Below, one piece after another: positions 58,954-64,000 of a stretch of DNA of 64,000 nucleotides (its first letter is position 1; each line of letters begins with the position of its first letter). The DNA is from a virus. The translations under genes and the position numbers were made by a program. Location of the stretch: positions 1-64,000 of IMG/VR virus record IMGVR_UViG_3300017973_000001. One strand, 5' to 3'. Under the pieces are notes generated by a model, which had not been told where the DNA came from, did no database searches, and saw only the letters and a list, made by a program, of their open reading frames with translations.

Positions 58954-58978
58954 TGATGTACTCCTTAAATTTTATTTT

Positions 58979-59332
58979 CTAAATTAAATCGTAAGACTTA
59001 AATCCCTCTAACACTTTACCTAATCTATCTATTTCTAAGTTAAGTGCATAAATGCATGCTTGATGGCTTACTTGTGTAAGACCAATTTTTAGTTCATCTA
59101 TTGCCGTTTCTACATTTTTAATATCTTCCTTGATTTTTACGAAAAACTCATCTAGTTTTTCAAGTGCTTCAGTCTGATTTTTGACGTAAGCTACATTCTT
59201 ATCTTTAACATATAATATTTTAGAGCCACTACGTCCAACATAACTACGGCTATATTCGATTCTACCTACAATCTTATCACCACTGAGTATACTCCATTCA
59301 TCTTCGTGTTCTTTCCGTACCTTTAAATCCAT
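58979..59332 (-). CDS. Unknown protein
   Basis: A 117-aa protein: a beta-rich N-terminal half (W-S-I-L-S-G-D-K-I-V-G-R-I-E-Y) and a helical C-terminal half that may form a coiled coil. AAGGAG precedes the ATG. Function unknown. Confidence 0.5.
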   Translation of the reverse strand: MDLKVRKEHEDEWSILSGDKIVGRIEYSRSYVGRSGSKILYVKDKNVAYVKNQTEALEKLDEFFVKIKEDIKNVETAIDELKIGLTQVSHQACIYALNLEIDRLGKVLEGFKSYDLI

Positions 59333-59346
59333 TATTATTCAGCTCC

Positions 59347-59679
59347 TTACTTCTTAACTGGTGGGATAATTTTTTCCATACCTTCTAGTTTTGAATCATC
59401 ATACTGATCCATAGCCCTCATAACTTTAAGGTATTGAGTGTCTATTCCTTCACGTTTCATGTATAAAAGGGAACCGGCACATAATTCATTACCTTGTTTT
59501 GGTTTGAATTTCTCCCCATGCTCACCCTTAGTATAATCAATGGTCTTATGACAGAAGAAATGTCCGTTGTTCTCTAAATCATGTACAATATCTTTTAAAC
59601 GGTTTTCATGTAATGTTTCATTAGTGAGGCTATCTTTTACAAAAGGGCAGTCCTTACACGGAGTCTTTAAGTTAAACAT
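59347..59679 (-). CDS. DUF6283-like zinc-binding protein
   Basis: A 110-aa protein with P-C-K-D-C-P-F near the N-terminus, F-F-C-H-K-T in the middle and L-C-A-G-S-L after it. This C/H pattern matches a phage and bacterial family that I recall as DUF6283, probably metal binding. The role is unknown. AAGGAG precedes the ATG. Confidence 0.65.
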   Translation of the reverse strand: MFNLKTPCKDCPFVKDSLTNETLHENRLKDIVHDLENNGHFFCHKTIDYTKGEHGEKFKPKQGNELCAGSLLYMKREGIDTQYLKVMRAMDQYDDSKLEGMEKIIPPVKK

Positions 59680-59694
59680 TGTAACGTCTCCTTT

Positions 59695-59937
59695 TTAATC
59701 TAAGTGTTCCTCTAAGTCTGAGTAAAGCTCTTGAATACTTTGTGTAATAGCTTCTAGCTTTTCAACCATTTCAGCATAAGCCTCAGCTTTTTCTTCATTA
59801 CCTTTTTCATCATAGTCATTAGCTTTATCGCTTAATTCACTGATAAACTCCTCAACATCTAGGTCATTAAATTGTGATAATTGTTCTTTCCAAATCTTTA
59901 TTACTTTATTAAGGTCTGACTTATTTAATTGAGCCAT
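59695..59937 (-). CDS. Small acidic helical protein
   Basis: An 80-aa, very acidic, all-helical protein (E-K-A-E-A-Y-A-E-M-V-E-K-L-E). Acidic phage proteins of this size sometimes mimic DNA or inhibit host enzymes, but there is no direct evidence here. It directly follows the gene at 59938. Confidence 0.5.
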   Translation of the reverse strand: MAQLNKSDLNKVIKIWKEQLSQFNDLDVEEFISELSDKANDYDEKGNEEKAEAYAEMVEKLEAITQSIQELYSDLEEHLD

Positions 59938-60399
59938 TTATTCTTCCACCTTTACCCATAATTTATCACTGGTAATTAGTTGGTATTTCTCAACTAAACC
60001 AATATATACCTTTTCCATTAGTTCTGCAATCTGAGTGTATTTTTTAGGAATATCGTAATCATAAGAATAATCTACACATTTACTAGGGTTTTCGTATTCC
60101 CCTAAAAAGGTAAGTCTAGCACTGTGCATGTACGTTGTCCCTTTTGCTTTTAGTGAGAATTTATCATTAACTCTGTAAGAGAGGTATACATATTCTCTAG
60201 CTAATTGAACCTTTACACCCTCGATTTCTAGCTCTCCCTCAATAGTATTCATGTATTCATAGTAACTCAGTCCACCAAAACGTTCACGATTCCCCATATC
60301 TATAAGCTCCTCCATCATACGTTCAACACTACGAGCTTCTTGTAGTAGGATAGTTCTTTTTTCAGCTAATTCCAGGTACCTTTCTTTTAAGCTACTCAA
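59938..60399 (-). CDS. Unknown protein, TTG start
   Basis: A 153-aa protein starting with TTG after AGGAGGGAAAG. The N-terminus is helical (R-T-I-L-L-Q-E-A-R-S-V-E-R-M-M-E), the middle beta-rich. No known family. The leading spacing in this operon is short, so it is probably co-transcribed with its neighbours. Confidence 0.5.
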   Translation of the reverse strand: MSSLKERYLELAEKRTILLQEARSVERMMEELIDMGNRERFGGLSYYEYMNTIEGELEIEGVKVQLAREYVYLSYRVNDKFSLKAKGTTYMHSARLTFLGEYENPSKCVDYSYDYDIPKKYTQIAELMEKVYIGLVEKYQLITSDKLWVKVEE

Positions 60400-60410
60400 T
60401 ACTTTCCCTC

Positions 60411-60740
60411 CTAAAAATTCTCATTAAATGTAATTATAGTATCTAAATCAGATGTACCTTCAACCTTTCTTTGTGTTTCTTTATTTAGGTTGTCGAAACC
60501 AATTTTTACAATTTCAATTTCATCTTTTCTAAGAATTTCACCTACATGGTGGGTAAGATAATCTTCAATTTCTTCATATGCTACTACTCTAACTTTATTT
60601 GTGCCTTCAAGTGTATTAAAATCGTGAATTATTCCTTCTCTTGACGATCTTACATTTACAAGTGCAAGTATGCCTTTTGCAAAGCTATTTATTTCTTCAT
60701 TTCCCTCAACTAAATACTCAAATCCTTTTACTAGTTCCAT
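60411..60740 (-). CDS. Unknown protein
   Basis: A 109-aa protein of mixed helix and strand. TTGGAGAG precedes the ATG. No motif was recognised. Confidence 0.5.
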   Translation of the reverse strand: MELVKGFEYLVEGNEEINSFAKGILALVNVRSSREGIIHDFNTLEGTNKVRVVAYEEIEDYLTHHVGEILRKDEIEIVKIGFDNLNKETQRKVEGTSDLDTIITFNENF

Positions 60741-60754
60741 TTAAAACTCTCCAA

Positions 60755-61186
60755 TCAATATTTTTTCTCTCTTACTCGGACTGTAAGACCTTCCATTTTT
60801 ACATCTTTATCACCATAAATATAATAATCATTACCGTTATGCTCAACCCTTGAAGTACGCCAAATTTTCTTATAATCCTCGATTACCATATACTCAATAC
60901 CTTCACCACTTGTATAGTAGTCGTCCATATCAGTGATCCAATATCGGCCATCTTCTTTTTGAAATAGGGTACCAGTATGAATTACCTTTCTAGTGAAGTA
61001 TTCTAACGTATGGTTTATATCAAAAAGTTTATCTACAATAGTTTCATACTCACTTGCTAGCTGACGCTCATTAGGGCTACTAGTATTATACTGAATGTTG
61101 TCGGTATAACCATCCATTCCTCTATCAATTTGTTTAATAAGTGTAGATATTTTAGCAAGATTTAACTTCAAATCCTCTAGTTTCAT
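60755..61186 (-). CDS. Unknown protein
   Basis: A 143-aa protein. The N-terminal 60 residues are helical (L-N-L-A-K-I-S-T-L-I-K-Q-I), and the C-terminal half is strand-rich with many aromatic residues (Y-W-I-T-D-M-D-D-Y-Y). AAGGAGGAG precedes the ATG. No family was recognised. Confidence 0.5.
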   Translation of the reverse strand: MKLEDLKLNLAKISTLIKQIDRGMDGYTDNIQYNTSSPNERQLASEYETIVDKLFDINHTLEYFTRKVIHTGTLFQKEDGRYWITDMDDYYTSGEGIEYMVIEDYKKIWRTSRVEHNGNDYYIYGDKDVKMEGLTVRVREKKY

Positions 61187-61270
61187 TTTTGCTCCTCCTT
61201 ATTAAGTTCTAGTTTTAATATTACACATGGTAAACGAAATTCCTTCTCGATACAACCACCACCTTACCAT

Positions 61271-61301
61271 AAATAAAAAAGGCCACTATGCAGTGACCTT
61301 C
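61271..61301 (-). terminator. Terminator after the helicase gene
   Basis: AAGGCCACT pairs with AGTGACCTT with one mismatch; on the minus strand it ends in T6. The helicase stop lies in the loop. Confidence 0.75.
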
Positions 61302-63139
61302 GTTTCTTTAACTTGTTTACCTATTAATTCCTTAATTAGTTGCTTAGCAGTAACTAGACCGACAACCTCAACACCATTATCTAGTAAGTTCTGAGCCATA
61401 CTCTCCTTACGATCCACGGTAGCTTTTACATGTTCATCTATTGTATCGACACATTGTAGGTAGTGAACTGTTACTGCGTTACGTTGACCGATACGGTGGG
61501 CCCTTGAGAAAGCTTGCTCTACATATGCATAAGACCATTCTAAGTCAGTAAATACAACGTGAGTAGCTTTAGTAAGTGTCAGCCCCTCACGACAAGCAGT
61601 AGAGGTACCTAAGAATATTTTAGATGAGTCATCTTTTTGGAACTTATATACTTGGAGCTGACGTTCAGACGTAGTTCTATCTTCAACTAACTTTTCACGT
61701 TCTTTCTGAGTTAACCGGCTCCACTTAGTTCCGTATTCACGTTTCAACTCACGTACTGCTGAAGTAATTGTTTTACCTTGAGCGTCCACGTCTCCATGAA
61801 TAATTGCCGGATTGTAGTGAGCATATCGTTCTTCAAGAAGGTGGATGAGTGACTTAAATCTACTGAACACGATAACCTTTTCGCCACCCTCGATTAAATC
61901 CTCTAGTAAATCATCTAATGCTTTTAACTTAGCTGAGTCATCTTTTCCACCGATTAAAGCCGGGGTGTTCGTGATCTGCTGAAGCCTCATCAATTTAGCT
62001 AAGCTAGATGGTATTTGCTCAAGGGACGTATCGGTTAAATCCTCAAGTATCTCACGTTTAACTGCATTGTATAGTTTCTTCTGTCCAGGAGTCATTTCTA
62101 TTTTAATTGTTCTAAAAGTAACTTCCGGAAGTTCCTTCAGCTTATCTATCTTTCTTCTACGTAACATGTTTCTTTGAATATTCGTTTTTAACTCAAGTAT
62201 ATTTTGATACCCAATTACTTCCTTACCACCATATCCACCTAAGATAGCATATCTTTGTTGGAACTCAAACCAATGCATATCTACTTGCTTACCTAACTTC
62301 AAGTAGTTATAAGCTTCAAGTGGTGAGTTGGGAAGGGGGGTGGCCGTTAAGATATACTTACATTTAAACGGGATCTTATGGATAGAGTCACCCATCTTAG
62401 ACATAGGGTTTTTAATCTTATGTGCTTCATCCAGGACGATGAAATCTAGTGATTTTTTAGTGTCCAGGTGTTGGAAACACGGGTAAGTATCACGGAAAGT
62501 CTCATAACTAACTATAATAAATGTCCAATCGTCTGAGTAAGTAAGCTCACTAAACATTTTACTTCTCTGTTTTACATTACCAGTTAATACAACTGCTTTC
62601 TCATTAGTGTGCATATGAATTTCATCACGCCAGTTATAAACTAAGCTTGCTTTAGCTACAATAACACCACGTTTTACTTTACCGAGCTTTTTCTTGGCCT
62701 CCATAGCCGTAGCTACTTGCCAACTTTTACCAAGTCCTTGCTCATCTGCCAGGATTAAAAAGTCTTTCTCGACTAATAAGTTATGACCCTTTACTTGATA
62801 CTCACCCCACGGTGTAGTTTTAAATCCAGTACTATTAATAATCTTCCCAGTTAAATCATACTTAATTGAGTAACCAGGAGTAGTAGGGTAGGATGGAATA
62901 GTATCCTCACTAATCCCACCACCGTTAGGTTCCTCGTTATCCCAAACAATAAGGTGCTCAGCCATAAGACTATTAAATTTATCTAACTGAGAGTAGGGGA
63001 CTGCCCAACATTCCCTTACTGGTGAATAACTTGCTCCCGGAATAGTTCCCATCTTTTCTGTATATTCTTTGTTCTTTTTGAATGAGACTTTTAACCAGTC
63101 AGAATCATCAAAACCCTTAATTTTTTCTGCTTTAATCAT
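61286..63139 (-). CDS. SNF2-family helicase/ATPase
   Basis: A 617-aa superfamily 2 protein. The first 60 residues recall the HARP-type domain of SMARCAL1-like enzymes (A-S-Y-S-P-V-R-E-C-W-A-V-P). Walker A is D-E-Q-G-L-G-K-S, motif II D-E-A-H-K-I-K-N, motif III L-T-A-T-P-L-P-N-S, and the C-terminal domain ends S-R-A-H-R-I-G-Q-R. Such enzymes move on branched duplex DNA; phage members may regress or anneal forks. The start overlaps the preceding gene. Confidence 0.88.
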   Translation of the reverse strand: MIKAEKIKGFDDSDWLKVSFKKNKEYTEKMGTIPGASYSPVRECWAVPYSQLDKFNSLMAEHLIVWDNEEPNGGGISEDTIPSYPTTPGYSIKYDLTGKIINSTGFKTTPWGEYQVKGHNLLVEKDFLILADEQGLGKSWQVATAMEAKKKLGKVKRGVIVAKASLVYNWRDEIHMHTNEKAVVLTGNVKQRSKMFSELTYSDDWTFIIVSYETFRDTYPCFQHLDTKKSLDFIVLDEAHKIKNPMSKMGDSIHKIPFKCKYILTATPLPNSPLEAYNYLKLGKQVDMHWFEFQQRYAILGGYGGKEVIGYQNILELKTNIQRNMLRRRKIDKLKELPEVTFRTIKIEMTPGQKKLYNAVKREILEDLTDTSLEQIPSSLAKLMRLQQITNTPALIGGKDDSAKLKALDDLLEDLIEGGEKVIVFSRFKSLIHLLEERYAHYNPAIIHGDVDAQGKTITSAVRELKREYGTKWSRLTQKEREKLVEDRTTSERQLQVYKFQKDDSSKIFLGTSTACREGLTLTKATHVVFTDLEWSYAYVEQAFSRAHRIGQRNAVTVHYLQCVDTIDEHVKATVDRKESMAQNLLDNGVEVVGLVTAKQLIKELIGKQVKETKVTA

Positions 63140-63743
63140 TTTGTTTCACCTCCATATATCTTCTATATACTGTAGTAAGAGAGAGTTTTAGAATCTTAGA
63201 AATCTCTCTAAAAGACTTTTGCTCAATATCTCTGAGTTTTATAATCTCATCTTTGAAATCACTATAAACTATACCGTACTCTCTTAATAGTTCCCAAACT
63301 GATTGACCTTTCATTCTTGCATGGTAATACAAACGGTCATATAGTTTCTTATCGATATAATTACCATTTTCTTTTACCATTTCTATTAACTCATCTAGGC
63401 TAGCAAATTTATCATATTCAATAATAAAACCTTCTTTAAGTAATGAGTCTGAAATTCCTCCGAAAGTGGATATATAATTATATATATTTCTATTTTCTTT
63501 TCTTAATTTTGTAAGATTTACCTTCTCTCCATGATTATAGAGAAGGTACATAATACATTTATCATAACTTTTTAATCCTCTTTGGTCATCTAAGATCATA
63601 ATTCCTTGCTCATCTAATTCTTTAGATAACCTCACACTATTACTTTTATAGTAAGAGAAAAGAGGGTAGTTTGTTCTTCTTAATACTGATAAAGGAAGAA
63701 CATTATTTCTTGCTAAACTACTTAGAATTTTAGGTATACTCAT
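63132..63743 (-). CDS. Helix-turn-helix protein
   Basis: A 203-aa protein. The last 45 residues form a clear helix-turn-helix (S-F-R-E-I-S-K-I-L-K-L-S-L-T-T-V-Y-R-R). Upstream it has repeated helical units each with Y and L residues, similar to phage proteins that resemble homing-endonuclease NUMODs, though no nuclease motif was seen. It overlaps the helicase start by eight bases, so it may guide or regulate it. AAGGGGGTG precedes the ATG. Confidence 0.6.
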   Translation of the reverse strand: MSIPKILSSLARNNVLPLSVLRRTNYPLFSYYKSNSVRLSKELDEQGIMILDDQRGLKSYDKCIMYLLYNHGEKVNLTKLRKENRNIYNYISTFGGISDSLLKEGFIIEYDKFASLDELIEMVKENGNYIDKKLYDRLYYHARMKGQSVWELLREYGIVYSDFKDEIIKLRDIEQKSFREISKILKLSLTTVYRRYMEVKQND

Positions 63744-63787
63744 AAAAACACCCCCTTAATATTTATACTAAGGAGGTGGGGGAGGAG

Positions 63788-63970
63788 TTAAATTCCTACA
63801 TATTTAGCAACTTTAATATTTACAAAAGTTAGGATAGATAAAAGTATAGCTACTCTAAATAGCTCTAATATATTAAGGTGTATAATACTTCTAAAAAGGC
63901 TACCTAATAAGAAACAATAACAAATCAAATCTAGACCTAATAAACAGAATAAAGAAAAACAACCGACCAT
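63788..63970 (-). CDS. Small membrane protein
   Basis: A 60-aa, almost wholly hydrophobic protein with two membrane segments (about residues 3-24 and 32-56). GGAGATAGATAGAT precedes the ATG. It begins the visible part of the leftward operon. Function unknown. Confidence 0.45.
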   Translation of the reverse strand: MVGCFSLFCLLGLDLICYCFLLGSLFRSIIHLNILELFRVAILLSILTFVNIKVAKYVGI

Positions 63971-64000
63971 ATCTATCTATCTCCTAAATACATTCTCTGC

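Noticed and set aside
1-64000. CRISPR arrays and tRNA genes
   Set aside because: No regularly spaced repeats and no cloverleaf with a GGTTCGA-type T-loop were found on either strand by reading.

Overview
This window is part of the genome of a tailed bacteriophage of a Gram-positive, low-GC host, most likely Bacillus (probably the Bacillus cereus group). The sequence is AT-rich, with long same-strand gene blocks, strong GGAGG-type ribosome binding sites, 4-base gene overlaps and intrinsic terminators between blocks. The host guess rests on an AbrB-like regulator, S-layer-homology-like motifs in tail proteins, an amidase/LysM endolysin and a ThyX thymidylate synthase; it is inference. No capsid, portal or terminase genes are here, so the virion genes continue to the left of position 1.

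Layout. (1) 1-25.9 kb, plus strand: tail, baseplate and host-adhesion genes. They include a 1340-aa baseplate hub carrying an M23 peptidase, a lysozyme-like fold and a peptidoglycan-binding domain; two very long fibre proteins; a coiled-coil fibre; and five proteins sharing one C-terminal adhesion domain. (2) 25.9-26.8 kb, minus: a tyrosine recombinase. (3) 26.9-40.2 kb, plus: replication (DnaD-like initiator, DnaC-like loader, DnaB helicase, primase, small sigma factor, SSB, family A polymerase, Cas4-like nuclease, a PD-(D/E)XK resolvase candidate) and many small proteins. (4) 40.4-47.9 kb, mixed: RecA, a second resolvase candidate, dTMP kinase, HU-like protein, a second sigma factor, and two short leftward cassettes. 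(5) 47.9-53.4 kb, minus: a plasmid-style module with a replication initiator, ThyX and a ParM/ParR partition operon with a repeat-rich centromere-like region. (6) 53.5-55.5 kb, plus: lysis genes. (7) 55.5-64 kb, minus: early/accessory operon with an S1-domain protein, AbrB-like regulator, SNF2-type helicase and many small unknowns.

How it fits together. Rep, ParM, ParR, parC-like repeats and a Xer-like recombinase point to a phage-plasmid: a prophage kept as a partitioned, extrachromosomal replicon. Promoters fall into two classes. Sigma-A-like promoters serve the recombinase, rep, par, a small RNA and the 42-kb leftward operon; at four of these a shared AGCACATAAT-like box lies on the promoter core. 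A second class, TTAA(T/C)T-17/18-TATAA(G/A), precedes lytic genes (initiator, ssb, pol, recA, thyX, endolysin) and is a candidate target of the phage sigma factors.

Most striking signals: a dnaX-type -1 frameshift cassette at the end of the endolysin gene that would add a peptidoglycan-binding domain; a small RNA opposite the rep leader whose sequence is repeated in inverted form next to the rep ribosome binding site (countertranscribed-RNA-type copy control); terminators whose loop is the -35 box of the next promoter; and a lectin-like fold split between two tail genes by one in-frame UAA and a hairpin.
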